DNA of 64,000 nt from the NCBI GenBank assembly GCA_013407085.1, contig JACCGJ010016166.1:1-64000 (forward strand). Direction: 5' to 3'. The stretch comes from Atriophallophorus winterbourni (taxonomy: Eukaryota > Platyhelminthes > Trematoda > Plagiorchiida > Microphallidae). The notes below the pieces were generated by a model. It was not told the origin of the DNA. It did no database searches and saw nothing but the letters and a program-made list of their open reading frames with translations. Positions 32,270 through 43,357 of this stretch are shown one piece after another; positions within the stretch are counted from its first letter, which is position 1; each line of letters opens with the position of its first letter. The translations under genes were made by a program, and so were the position numbers.

Positions 32270-33188
32270 ATGGCTATCAGCTTTGAGCAAATGCAAGCAT
32301 TACTTCAGCAACAGCAAGCGCAGTTCGAAAAATCACAGAAGCAGCTCATTGAACTTTTTTTCTCAGAAGCTGAATATCAAAGAAGAACAGAAAGAACAGA
32401 CACAGCAGCAATCAATTGACTCAATCGCAGCATCCATCACAGAGTTCCATTTTGATGCAGAATCGGGAACAACATTCAATGCTTGGTTTCAGAAATACGA
32501 AGACATTTTCCGAGTTGAACTAGCAGGTCAAGGTGATGCATGGCTTGTTCGCCTATTGTTGAGAAAACTTGGTCCTGTTGAGCACGAACGTTACACTAAC
32601 TACATTCTTCCAAAATGTGCTCGAGAGTTCAGCTTTGACGAAACCATTGCAACACTCACGACAATCTTTGGAGAACAATCATCCTTATTCAGCATTCGTT
32701 ACAACTGTCTCAAACTGATGAAAAAGAAAACAGACGACTACACTACGCATGCTGCCATCATCAATCGAGAGTGTGAAAGATTCAAGCTCGGTTCGATGAC
32801 ACCAAATCAGTTCAAATGCTTGATGTTCGTTTGCAGTCTTCAATCGCCAGCAGACGCAGACGTTAGAACAAAAATTCTGAGCAGACTGGAGCACGAGCCG
32901 GAAATGACCCTTCAAGACATTGCAGCCGAATGTCACAAAATGGTGAAACTCAAGCATGATACCAAGTTGATTGAAAGCGCCGGACAGAAAATAGTTCCTT
33001 GAGTGTACGAGAACACAGCAGCACACAGTAGTTCACAAAGTACTCCCAAAAAGCCATTGCAACCCAAAAGTGCCTGTTGGAATTGCGGTCGATGGCACTA
33101 TTCGAAAGATTGTCCGTTCAGAACCTATTAGTGCCGCAGGTGCAAGCGCATTGGTCACAAAGAAACACATTGCAGAAAAAAACTATAG
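32270..33188 (+). pseudogene. gag: G2 gag (one frameshift, two stops)
   Basis: ATG at 32,270 opens MAISFEQMQALLQQQQAQFE. A run of seven T near 32,356 shifts the frame; G1 has five T at the same spot, and six would keep the frame. The capsid-like part is open to a TGA at 33,001, and a TAG at 33,129 falls between the two Cys-His knuckles (CWNCGRWHYSKDC and CRRCKRIGHKETHC). The first knuckle has CX2CX3HX4C spacing. Length matches G1 gag. An alternative start at 32,208 would lie inside the LTR and out of frame with this ATG. Confidence 0.85.
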
Positions 33189-33713
33189 GACCGGTGCAAA
33201 CTGTCTTCATAATCCAAAATCGAATGGAAACCGTGGCAGAATCAATGCTGTCATTGCAATCATTGAAGCAGATTTGGCAAGCAGACGTAATTATATCGCA
33301 GTGAGAATTCAAGGCGAGATCGTTTCGTTGCAAATCGACACCGCCTCAGACGTCACATTTCCCGCTCAAAGTCGAAGCAGATTGGCTGACCAACAGTCTA
33401 TCCCACTGAAATGAATGTGCGAAATGCCTCTGGTGAACCACTGCGGATTGACGGACAATTTACTTGTAAGATTGATTTCAATGGTGAGCAAGCAACTGGT
33501 TTAGTTTACTTGACGCCTCATGATAAACTTGATTTGCTTGGAATGGACTGGATCGAACGTCTGAATTTATTTAGCGTGCCTCTGAAAGATCAGTGTTCAA
33601 CAACAACCGCAACAGTGTGCCAGACAAATTCTTCTTCAAGAACTCCAAATCAGTTGGCCGAAAAATTCTTCACTGAATTTGCAGATGTGTTTCAGTCAAA
33701 ACTTGGTCGGTGA
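33070..33713 (+). pseudogene. pol: G2 protease
   Basis: In the +1 frame relative to gag and overlapping its knuckle region. VSLQIDTASDVTF is the active-site loop, after which a frameshift near 33,360 moves to the frame with RIDGQFTCKIDFNGEQATG and LDLLGMDWIERLNLF. The processing role is known for the family; the break makes this copy inactive. The lead into reverse transcriptase (NQLAEKFFTEFADVFQSKLG) ends at a stop at 33,711. Confidence 0.8.
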
Positions 33714-34966
33714 TCAAGGTTCAAGGCCTCCTTACATTCGCTTTCGGATGTAAAACCTGTTTTCAAACCACGGCGTCCGGTGCCCTATGCAGCAAAAGAG
33801 AGTGTCGAGCAACAGCTGAGCCGTTTAGAATCTGAAGGCATCATTGAACGTGTTGACTTTTCATCTTGGGCAGCTCCTATCGTTGTTATTCGGAAGCAAA
33901 ACGGGAAGATCCTATTGTGTGCTGATTTTTCAACTGGATTAAATGCATGCCTCGAGCCTCACAAGTACCCACTACCACTAATAGAAGATATATTCGCCAA
34001 ACTCAATGGAGGAAAATTCTTCGCCACCCTCGATTTAGCTGACGCCGATTTACAATTGGAAGTGTAACCGTCATGTAGAAAATTGCTCACTATCAACACA
34101 CACAAGGGACTTTACCAGTTTAATCGATTCCATTTGGCGTAGAAACGGCCCCGGCAATTTTCTAGCAAGTGATTGATACTATGCTATCCGGAGTTCCAGG
34201 TGCAGCAGCATATATGGATGACATCATTGTAAGAAGAGCCTCACCAGGAGAACTCACAAGCCGCCTTGAGACAGTTCTTGAGCGAATCAGACAATATGTT
34301 TTTTATCTAAGATCAGAAAAGTGTCGCCTATTCATGCGATCGATAAAGTTCCTGGGATTTATCATTGATCAAGATGGTCGGCGCCCAGACCCCGACAATG
34401 TCAAGGCGATCGCCGAGCTACCACATCCAACGGACCTCCCTACCTTACGATCCTTTTTGGGGATGATAAGTTATTACAGTCAATTCCTCCCAAATATGCA
34501 CCAATTACGGCAGCCATTGAATCAACTTCTGTCAAAAGATGTCAAATGGCAGTGGTCCGAAGCATACCAACAAGCATTCGATCAACTGAAGGCATTGATA
34601 ACATCAGACCTGTTGTTGACACATAGCAATCCTAACTTGCCGATCACAGTCGCAACGGATGCCTCTAGCTATGGGATAGGAGCAGTGATCTCCCATCGTT
34701 CTCCAGACGAATCAGAGAAGGCAATAGCACACGCTGCGCGAGCTCTCACTCCATCAGAAAGGAATTACAGCCAAATCGAAAAGAAAGCTTTGGCCATAGT
34801 CTTTGCAGTTCAAAAGTTCCACAAGATGCTGTGCGGACGAAAATATACATTGCTCACAGACCACAAGCCGCTTTTAGCAATATTTGGATCCAAGAAGGGT
34901 ATCCCCATATATACAGCGAGTCGCTTACAACGTTGGGCTACGTTACTTCTGGGCTATCAATTTTAA
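33714..34966 (+). pseudogene. pol: G2 reverse transcriptase and RNase H
   Basis: Motifs in order: RRPVPYAAKESVEQQLSRLE, SSWAAPIVVIRKQNGKIL, CADFSTGLNACLEPHKYPLP, FFATLDLADADLQLEV then a stop at 34,065, and the palm AAYMDDIIV with YMDD at 34,211-34,222. The thumb is followed by RNase H: VATDASSYGIGAVI, EKKALAIVFAVQKFHKML and LLTDHKPLLAIFGSKKG. The 265-residue stretch 34,169-34,966 is open. At least two frame breaks precede it. Confidence 0.9.
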
Positions 34967-36444
34967 GTACATACGAACTGAGGCTATCGGACAGGCTGAT
35001 GCCCTCTCACGCCTTATTGATGCGAACAAAGTCGAACCCGAAGACGCAGTGATTGCCGCCCTCACCGCAGATTTTGACGGAGCCTTCTCGTCCACTCACT
35101 TGGGAACATCACTCACTATGACGTCGAATATGATAAAGAACGCAACAAAATCTGATCCAATACTTCAACGAGTATTATCCTACTTGCAAAAAGGATGGCC
35201 AAAGAAATGTCCAAACAGTGAGTTGACCCCATATTTCCGACGAAGGAACTCACTTTCGCAAACAGACTCTTGCCTTTTCTTCGCGGATCAAGTTGTGATT
35301 CTAGAGGGTTTACGTGAACATGTTCTACGTCAGTTTCACCGTGGTCACCCCGGGATAAACCGAATGAAAGCATTAGTACGAAGTAACGTCTTCTGGCCCC
35401 AGTTAGACCAACTAGTAGAAGATTTTTGCCGGTATTGTTCCAAGTGTGCTGTGATAGCAGGACTTCCTGTCAAGACCGAACTACACTTTTGGCCGCAGCC
35501 AATAAAACCGTGGTCACGTGTGCACGTTGACTTTATGGTCCATTCAGAGGAGTGCATTTCTTCGTCATGGTGGACGCATACAGCAAATGGCCAGAGGTAA
35601 CTATGATGAACCACATTTTTGCAGCCCAGACAGTTCGAACGACGAGACGAATCTTCACTCAGCATGGTCTCCCAGAAACTTTTTTGTCCGACAACGGTTC
35701 TCAATTCAAATCCAAGCTGTTCACAGAATTTTGCATTCAGAATGGAATAAATCATATCAGAACGGCACCATATTACCTTCAATCTAATGGGCAGGCTGAA
35801 AGATTTGTGGACATTCTGAAACGAGCACTTCAGAAGTCTGAATCCGAAGGACCACTGAATAGCATTCTAGATCAATTCTTGTTCAGTTATCGGATTACAC
35901 CAAACCCGAATTCACCGAATGGTCAATCCCCAGCAGAATCTCTAATGGGGGAAAACTCCGGGCTACCTTTGATGCAATGTACCCCAGACCTCCGGTAAAG
36001 TTGATCCTCAATCGGAAGATAGAAAATCAATACAACTGCCGCAACTGCGCTCGCCGAAGATCATTCAGGCCTGGCAAAAACGTATGGATTACATGCCTTC
36101 GACAACACGGATTGGTTTGGAAACCAGCGGTCGTAACGAGAAGACGCGGTAAGGTATTGTACGAAGTCATAGCCGATGAAAAGCAGATTGTTCGGCACGC
36201 AAACCAAATGCGAACAAGACTCTGCCCCGAAGAACCATCTGTTCACAGTCACAGTCTTAACGAACTACTGGAAGTAAACCAACCTATCAGCACTGATGAA
36301 CAAAGGCAAAGAGTCGACAACCGTATGGCTGAACAACATCGCACAAACGAGACTCCAGAAAGAAGATACCCAACACGAAGAAGAACAATGGTTCAACCAT
36401 TTCAAATCGATCCGAAAAACAAGGCGTACATAGACCGAAGGTGA
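34967..36444 (+). pseudogene. pol: G2 RNase H end, integrase and C-terminal tail
   Basis: GQADALSRLI ends RNase H. Integrase follows: finger FHRGHPGINRMKAL ... CRYCSKC, core with MVDAYSKWPE, LSDNGSQFKS and SNGQAERFVD, with 35 residues between the last Asp and Glu. Frame changes occur near 35,560 and 35,980. The tail has a basic domain with VWITCLRQHGLVWKPAVV and ends TPERRYPTRRRTMVQPFQID at 36,442. Catalytic residues are present in the separate frames. Confidence 0.9.
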
Positions 36445-36468
36445 ACGTCCTTTTTTCGCAGGGGGAGG

Positions 36469-36719
36469 TGTCAATGTCGTTCAATCTATGCACGCCAAAA
36501 CTCGCACTGATTTAGAAGTATTGATCGATTTTAATCAAGTGAACATAACTCGCCGATTTGAATCAATATAGCAGCTTGGCTTCAGTAGCTTGGCTTCACT
36601 CTCGTTCATTGTACATATATATACAAATGAGCTGTAAATAAAACGATGCATTCTGTCAGTCGTCTTCTACCACAATCGTGAGTGTTGGGTCAGCCAGAAC
36701 TCGCTCCAACAACACAACA
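36469..36719 (+). repeat. G2 3' LTR
   Basis: 251 bp, tgtcaatgtcgttc ... cacaaca. The preceding gcagggggagg (about 36,459-36,468) is the polypurine tract. Confidence 0.95.
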
Positions 36720-36739
36720 AACGGCACCATATCTGTATC

Positions 36740-36740
<1 letters not shown>

Positions 36741-36782
<42 letters not shown>
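36741..36782. repeat. (TA)n microsatellite
   Basis: About 40 bp of uninterrupted ta dinucleotides directly left of an RTE fragment. Confidence 0.95.
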
Positions 36783-36785
<3 letters not shown>

Positions 36786-36789
36786 AGCT

Positions 36790-37066
36790 AAAACTTGAAG
36801 TCTGATCTGTAAGAATTCTGCAAACAATTTGCCTACAACATTCCAAATGGAGATTTCTCTGTAATTGCTGCAGTCGACTCTATCACCGTTAAACTTAGAT
36901 AGCATGATGAATTTTGTGTCTCGCATATCCTGTGTGACACTTCCCCTGCCAGCACTGAAGAAGCGAATAGTGAAGTGGTTGTAATAATGCTGTTCTGCAG
37001 CATTTGAGGAGCCCAGTTGGAATTACATCGTCACCGGGGGCCTTCCAATTCTCTGAACGATCGTTT
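36790..37066 (-). pseudogene. SR2/RTE-type reverse transcriptase fragment
   Basis: The minus strand reads NWKAPGDDVIPTGLLKCCRT, LLQPLHYSLLQCWQGK, then after one frame change MRDTKFIMLSKFNGDRVDCS and YREISIWNVVGKLFAEFLQI. This is the RTE fingers region (K.PG.DGIP ... MRD.KI..L.KNKGDR.DC.NYR.ISLLN). It sits between G2 and N1 in opposite orientation to both. Confidence 0.8.
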
Positions 37067-37074
37067 GCAATATT

Positions 37075-37258
37075 TAGCACATCAAGTGTCGGCTACATCT
37101 CTGCACAAAGCCGACACTTTTGAAGCAAAATTAGAAAATAGAATGGCCGGTTTGGAGTTGGGCCTTCGATGTGTGGAAGAAATGTTGGTAAATCATGTGA
37201 GTAATCAAGTGATCACTGATGTAAACCATCATATCAATACATCGAATTCAGAACCACC
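37075..37258 (+). pseudogene. N1 ORF1, N-terminal part
   Basis: The frame LQYLAHQVSATSLHKADTFE and ENRMAGLELGLRCVEEMLVN has regular hydrophobic spacing like a coiled coil, as in ORF1 proteins of CR1/Jockey elements that bind element RNA. It is cut at 37,259 by the SR2-derived insertion and resumes after 37,647. The 5' end is not defined. Confidence 0.5.
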
Positions 37259-37270
37259 ATTGAAGGAATC

Positions 37271-37635
37271 AACTCCGCCAAGGACGGTCCCAAGCCCGTT
37301 TGAGAAACGAGGAGGGTTGGGCTTAGGGCTAGCAGCCCTATCCCGTAAAAACCTACATTGCTACGGAAACGATGACAACGGATCCGTGGTTCGGTCATGT
37401 TTGCAGGATGGATCTCAGTTCACATACGAAGGTAGCCATGCACTGACATCTGCAAGGGAAACGAAAAAGGAGACGGCCCAAGAAAACTTAGTGCATAACG
37501 TTGGAACGCGAACTACATGCATAAGGATTCACGGTGCAGACGGCAACGGAAGCTGCGACAGACCGGAACCACTAACGTGGAGTTGTCCTCGCCTCATGTG
37601 CCACCCGGCACGGAGAGGACTGAATGAATGAATGA
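37271..37635 (+). mobile_element. SR2-derived short retroposon with 12-bp target duplication
   Basis: 365 bp flanked by attgaaggaatc at 37,259-37,270 and 37,636-37,647. It starts near gacggtcccaagcccg, includes gggttgggcttagggctagcag and ends cggagaggactgaatgaatgaatga, a (gaat)n tail. The last part (gaccggaaccact ... cacccggc-cggagaggact) is also the 3' end of the RTE copy at 57,540-57,620. It is therefore a 5'-end plus 3'-end derivative of an RTE/SR2 element, moved by the parent's machinery. It sits inside N1 ORF1 in the same strand. Confidence 0.85.
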
Positions 37636-37647
37636 ATTGAAGGAATC

Positions 37648-38670
37648 TGAGGCTTAGGCTTTTCGTGTCCCAAAAAGCAAAAAAGCAGGGTTATATCCGT
37701 TTTGGAATCAGCTATAACGACCACAGAAGTAGAAAATTCAAACAGAGATATGCTGTTACGGTCGACCTCAGCTGTACACTCCAAAACTGCTGTACCCGAC
37801 TCACAAAGTCAAGCCACAAAGGTTTTTAATTCTGAAACGCCTGACTTTCCGATACGCAAAAAGAACAACCTGTACACGCTGAACGTGATATTTACCAATC
37901 TCAGCGAGTCCCAAGAAAGCCTGTTTGATATCGAACAGAAACACGATGTCGATAAATGGTCTGAACTTTGTCACCTAATGAAAATGAAACATGTAAACGC
38001 AGAAAAGGTGACTCGTCTAACCCGCCATTCATCTTCACCTCAAATTGGTCAACCTCGCTTGCTCAATGTAACACTAAAATGCGAGGCTGATATCGAGAAC
38101 GTGTTGCTGAATGCATACCTACTCAAGAAAGATTCCGACTCAAACTGCTGCATATAGCCCGATGTACCATGGTGGGATAGAAAAGGCAGCTCGATCACAA
38201 GGAAACAAACGGTATCGCGAAGTATAGTTCTACTTGGTGTACCAGAAAATACTTCTAGAGCATCGAATCAGGAAACCGTTGAGCACGACGTCAAACAATG
38301 TCGCTACATTCCGTGTTCTCTCGATATTTGTAAATACGTTGTTGTGGACACTTTTCGAGTTGCTTTTTCTCCAAAATATAAGGGGGATGGACCGAAACCT
38401 CTGAAGATTCCGTTCTTGACCAGCGCTATGGCTGAAATAGTAAGTTCGGAATGGGCAAAATAAACACTACCCAAGGATGTAAGACTTAGCCCACCCAAAC
38501 CAAGTCAAACAATCTGCCGTTTGTAGATAACGGATAGCAGCGTTTCCATCCAAATGGAGGAAATCGATGCATCAAAAAACGCCGTAGGTCCTGCTCAAAT
38601 CGAGTCGGACTGAGCAATTCACACCGGAAACTAATTGTCGATGTAAGCCGTCGGCGAAAATTTGGCGCAC
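37648..38670 (+). pseudogene. N1 ORF1, main part
   Basis: Contains LNVIFTNLSESQESLFDIEQ, VDKWSELCHLMKMK, SSSPQIGQPRLLNVTLKCEA, then after a stop at 38,156 and a frame change VVVDTFRVAFSPKYKGDGPK and IPFLTSAMAEIV. Other copies of the same segments occur at 47,560-47,870 (plus) and 51,372-51,960 (minus). Role: nucleic-acid-binding ORF1 product, by analogy; no zinc knuckle was seen. Confidence 0.55.
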
Positions 38671-38809
38671 ACATGTTTTGCCATCCGAAGAAGCTGAACC
38701 AATAACTTCGGTGTACACCCCGTCATTACTCGGTGATGTGATTTACCCACCATCTTTGACACGTCCTCAAATTACCTGCTCAAATGAACCGTCTTTGCTG
38801 TCAACATCG

Positions 38810-39480
38810 ACTGTCAAATTTTTGTATACGAATGCCCAATGCTCGACAAACAAACTACACGAATTGACTTAACTAACTACCAAACACTCGCCAGACGTGA
38901 TTGCTGTAACTGAGACATGGTATAATCCAAATTTAACAGACAATGAAGTTGTCATTGAAGGTATGTCTCTACTTCGTCGCGATCGTCTGACTCGAGGAGG
39001 TGGTGTTGCGCTTTACCACATTCGGAGACTGCTCTGCCAAGAGATCACTGATGACGATTTACAGCTGCAAGACAAATTATGGTGTTCGCTGAATGTAACA
39101 GCATGGGAAAATGCATAGTTGGTGTGATTTACCGTTCGTACTGAGCCGACGAAGCCTAGAATTCAGCATTATTTGCAAATATACGCTTCGCGGCTACCAG
39201 ATACCGCGGCAGACTTCTACTGATCGGAGACTTTAATCTGCCGAACTTCAAGGGAAATTCAGTTCATCCAGAAAATTCCTTAAATGCTTTATTTCAACAG
39301 TTGCTAGAAGAAATTTCACTCTACAACCATATTTTCAACAATACCCGATTTCGCGGTACTGATACGCCGTCTATTTCGGACCTTATGCTGACAAATAAAA
39401 AGCACGTGATTTAAGGTCTCACTTATGAAGCTCCAATAGGACTCAGTGACCACTTAGACCATGGTCTCAAGCCCGACAAC
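38810..39480 (+). pseudogene. N1 apurinic-type endonuclease
   Basis: KFLYTNAQCSTNKLHELT opens the domain (residue Asn of the first motif), VIAVTETWYNPNLTD holds the catalytic Glu, RGGGVALY follows, then in other frames LLIGDFNLPNF and LSDHLDH, the two last motifs. Stops at 38,870 and 39,116 and several shifts break it. All four family motifs are still readable. It nicks the target DNA in LINE integration. Confidence 0.8.
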
Positions 39481-39520
39481 GTGCACGATCAGTGGCAGTG
39501 GATGATAACCGAACTTAAAT

Positions 39521-39967
39521 TTGCCGTTAAAATGCACTCTCATTTTTTTCAAAGGTAAAAAAAATGGATATACATTTAAGCTGAGAAGCCGAACACGAAA
39601 ATGGTTGACCTTGCGAAATGCTGCATGGCAAGCTCATCGACATGATACCACTGTTGATAGATGGGAGACATTCCGTTTACTGAGAAATAAAGTAAACGAA
39701 CTTGTTGTTGATGGCAAACTGAATTATCAAAATCATTTACTCAACAAAATGGAATTCAACCCCAAAATTCTCTACCAGATCATAAATAACCGGTCAAGGG
39801 TGAAACCAGGAGTTGCTGCTCTAAAGACACGTGAGGGAACAACAACCACAGCATCGCAATCTGCCGAAGTTCTAGCATATTTCTTCTCTACTGTCATCAG
39901 ACCACGAAACACCGTTACCTGTACCTTTACTCCGTCATCTCACCTGAAAATGTTTAACAACTACTAA
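39521..39967 (+). pseudogene. N1 linker between endonuclease and reverse transcriptase
   Basis: A 148-residue open stretch with KWLTLRNAAWQAHRHDTTVD, FRLLRNKVNELVVDGKLNYQ and NNRSRVKPGVAALKTREGTT. Fragments of it recur at 2,700 and 46,380. Confidence 0.7.
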
Positions 39968-39984
39968 CTATCACCTCGGAGAGT

Positions 39985-41491
39985 GTCCTTCGCACATTGC
40001 CAAATCTCAGGACGAAAAAATCTCCCGGAGCTGCCGAAATTACCCCGTTGATTCTCAAAAACTGTGCTCATACTTTGTGTATGCCTCTCACATACTTGTT
40101 TAACCTCTCTTTAACCCAAAGTTTCGTTCCCTGTGATTGCAAGAATGGCATCATTACCCCCATCCACAAAGGAGGAAACCGTTCCGCAGTATCAAACTAT
40201 CGGCCAGTAACACGACTACCGGTGATCTCCAAAGTGATGGAGCACCTCGTAGCAAACAGCGTCACAAAACATCTGGAAGACAATTGCTTGCTCACAGTCG
40301 AACAACACAGCTTCAGAAAAAGACACTCTTGCCTTTCAAACCTTCTGCTCGCCCTCGATGACTAGACACAAGCTGTGGACAAAGGTCTCACAGTACACGT
40401 TTGTTATCTTGATATGTCGAAAGCATTCGATCGTCAACCACAGTCTGTTACTACAAAACATGGTGCTATGTGGAATCAAGGGTTAATTACTAGTCTGGTT
40501 TGAGGATTATCTCCGCGACCGTGTCATTCGAGTAAGGGTTGATAGTGCTTTGTCACGACCAATTGCAGTAACGAGTGGGGTGCCGCAGGGATCAGTACTT
40601 GGACCACTTCTATTCCTGATGTATGTTAACGACATACCTAAACTTGTTCGCTGCAAAATCTTGTTATTAGCGGATGACATCAAGCTGTGGACACAAGTAC
40701 GTACAACTGAGGATTGCAGAGAGCTTCAGCTGGACCTCGATGCCTTACAAGACTGGTCAGTTAGAAATGAACTACCTTTTAATGTCAGAAAATGCAAAGT
40801 ATTGACTGTTGGAAGACATTTCAAGTAATCCTACACCCTCGTTTCCCATATTCTTGAAAGCACTGACAAGGAGAAGGACTTGTGTGTGTGGGTGAGCAGC
40901 ACTTTGAAACCGTCACATAACGTCACAGCTGTCTATGAAAAGACGTCACGAGTACTGCTACTGCTGAAACGCGTGTTCGGGAGTTTCACGAAGCAAACCG
41001 TTCATGGAATAATTAATACGTACTTGAGGCCAACCATGGAGTATGCGGTTCAAGCTTGGTCACCCTGGCTACAGAAGGACATCAGCATCTTGCAGAGAAA
41101 ATATCATCGGACCACCAAGATCGTACGCGGTTTAAAGCACAAACAATACGAAGATCGTATTGCAAGTCTCAATCTTGCCGACTTTCGCTACCGCCGTCTT
41201 AGAGGTGATTTGATACTTATGTTCAATATACTGCATACCCCAAACCATCCCCTAAATCAACTATTCACGCGACTACCACCCAGAATCAGCCAGAGTCACG
41301 ACTATACCGTACATATTCCCGACTCGAGACTAAACTGTCGAATGTACTTTTATTCTGTACGTGTATGCTTTACCTGGAACTACCTACCTTGTAATGTTGC
41401 ACAATCACCCAACTTGGATATATTCAAATCGAATTTGGGCACTTTCATGTTGACCAATCCAAACTTTGAACCCATATATTTTACACCATAA
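39985..41491 (+). pseudogene. N1 reverse transcriptase (CR1/Jockey-like)
   Basis: KSPGAAEITPLILKNCAH, KNGIITPIHKGGNRSAVSNY, RPVTRLPVISKVMEHLV, then a stop at 40,363; LDMSKAFDRQP with the first catalytic Asp; a shifted stretch; RPIAVTSGVPQGSVLGPLLF; LLLADDIKLW with the catalytic Asp pair (LADD in place of the commoner FADD); and the C-terminal region AVQAWSPWLQKDI ... LADFRYRRLRGDLILMFNIL, open for 203 residues to 41,489. No RNase H. The C-terminal half is the best preserved of all non-LTR copies here. Confidence 0.85.
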
Positions 41492-41675
41492 AAGTTTTGA
41501 ACTTTGAAAACTTTCTCTTTCCAATGGATTTTTACTTGATTCCTGAATTGCTCAGTAAGCAAACAAATCCTGTTTTTTCCTACCCATGTTATTCGTAATT
41601 CCCATATTATTTTGTGGTTTTTGTCAAGCTATATGCTTTTTAGACCATTGAAATTGAATTGAATTGATTTGAAGA
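41492..41675 (+). other. N1 3' untranslated region and simple-repeat tail
   Basis: About 180 bp ending ttgaaattgaattgaattga, a short pentamer-type repeat that serves as the 3' terminus of this LINE family. No polyA tail. Confidence 0.65.
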
Positions 41676-41737
41676 TGCTCAAACATAGAATCACAAAGTG
41701 ATTCTTGGTCAAGCACTCAAGGCGCTTATGGATGATC

Positions 41738-42018
41738 AAAGTAATGTGTTGCTCATATCCCCGCACTCACACACCACTACCTTTTTCTGCCGTTATCAGG
41801 TGAAGACAGTAAGATTAGGTTCAGTGAGCTTCGAAACAGTTCTAGAGTGGTAAACAATGTTATGTAACCGCGGCATTCAAGTATAACTTTGTTTACCACT
41901 TATCCACTGTTTCAAGGCTTACTGAACCTAATCTTATTGCCTCCACCTAATATCGACAAACAGGCAGAAACCGGTAGTGCTGTGTATGTTCGGGGGATAA
42001 GAGCAACACATATCTTTG
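41738..42018. repeat. Foldback element: two 0.13-kb inverted arms, 19-bp spacer
   Basis: 41,738-41,863 and 41,883-42,018 are imperfect reverse complements: caaagtaatgtgttgctc... against ...gagcaacacatatctttg, and aagattaggttcagtgagc-t-gaaacag in both. RNA or single-stranded DNA from here would form a long hairpin. Single arms recur at 14,450-14,600 and near 52,160-52,215. Confidence 0.8.
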
Positions 42019-43350
42019 TAGTTCGTTTTCCATGGTAGGCATCAACAATCAAAGCAAGATTCTCTAACCTTAGTAGCGTTTTTTTTCTTTAATAGCATTT
42101 TTACCTAATTCACCCTGATTTGTTGGTGTGCATAAAAAATCAAATCCACGAAGTGATACCGTGTTCCCTTAATCTTCATTCTTTTTTGAATGAGCATGCT
42201 AGCTTCGCGTTTTAAGCGATCTGGAATGATCTTTTCGAAATATTTCATTGTGTGGAATTATGTGGATGTTTATCTCACTACTGATGCTATCACAGGCTTA
42301 ATTGTAGTTTGCATTGCTTTTTCGAACTCGGTGGCAGTAGAGGTGCATGTATTTTCCGTTGGAATTCAGTTTTTAGCGTATTCCGCTTTGTGCACCGCTG
42401 ACGTCATGAATACTCATGAGTACCAAATCTTTAGAAATACATGTTGTAGCTGTTGGGTGATGTTGTCGTGTGCTACATCATGAGGGTTGTCCTGGATCTC
42501 GAAACAATCTTAAAGTGGTAAACAATGTGGAACTGTGTAATCACCGTTAAAATGACCAAAAAAATCAAGATTACATTGCGAAAAAAACAATTGCTTTAAA
42601 TGGATGCCAGATATATAAATACAGAAGATGCGATCACAATTTCATTGAGGTGTTCGGCTTGTGTGGGTTTACATACAGGTCGATAGTGGAGTGCTCTTCG
42701 ATCTAAACATCGGATTTTGATTTGAAAACACGGATTGTAAAAGAGTTCACAATAACCTGTGATAGTGGTTTCCACAGCAATCAAATACGTACAGAGAAGA
42801 AATGGCATACGCAATCTATTCATGATTCTGGTATAACGAGACAACTTGAATGACTCCATGCATTCATGGGGGAATTGACCGTCTTTAAATCGCGGAGAGA
42901 TGAGTTACCATCCGCAGTATATTTTAGGTTAGGATCATTGTGCTGCGAATAATAGGAAAATATTCAGGCTTTAGCGAAGTTCAAAAAGTTATATAACAAT
43001 GTTTCGTAGAGTTGATGATAGAGATACACTCTAAGTAAAATATACTCTACGGACCATCCACCCCCCATTTTATGTACCAAAAGTCTTGTACTTACCAACA
43101 AAAAACAACCCTACGGACACCCCCAAACACATTAGGTTCTATACTCGGGTGTAATTCCAGTGAAAATATGTTTGGTTTAATTAAAAAATATTCGTAATTA
43201 GTTGCAGAAATCGAACTGTTTTCTACTGATGAGTAGTAATAATCTTACAAACATTCTTTCCACAACATGATTCACAGTTCGATTGACAGTAAAATAAGGA
43301 TTATAAACAGTTAAGGAGGGCTATGGTGCTTTCTCTAGCAATAATAAGGC
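42019..43350. other. No gene recognised
   Basis: Frames at 42,190-42,483 (plus) and 42,596-42,859 (minus) have no family features. A short scrap of the foldback unit lies near 42,490-42,530 (ctcgaaacaatcttaaagtggtaaacaatg). Confidence 0.35.
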
Positions 43351-43357
43351 CATATTC

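Larger units (their letters stand above)
31999..36719 (+). mobile_element. Ty3/Gypsy LTR retrotransposon G2 (CsRn1-like), full structure
   Basis: 4,721 bp bounded by LTRs at 31,999-32,252 and 36,469-36,719 with a perfect 5-bp duplication aacgg (31,994-31,998 and 36,720-36,724). It has a primer site, gag, protease, reverse transcriptase, RNase H, integrase and a polypurine tract. The LTRs differ at roughly ten positions, suggesting a moderately recent insertion. Gag and pol carry stops and frameshifts, so this copy is not autonomous. Same family as G1. Confidence 0.95.

Noticed and set aside
32685..33026. Minus-strand 113-residue frame opposite gag
   Set aside because: Antisense of well-supported gag coding sequence; no independent features.
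35345..35782. Minus-strand 145-residue frame opposite integrase
   Set aside because: Shadow of the integrase core, which keeps its catalytic residues in the plus strand.
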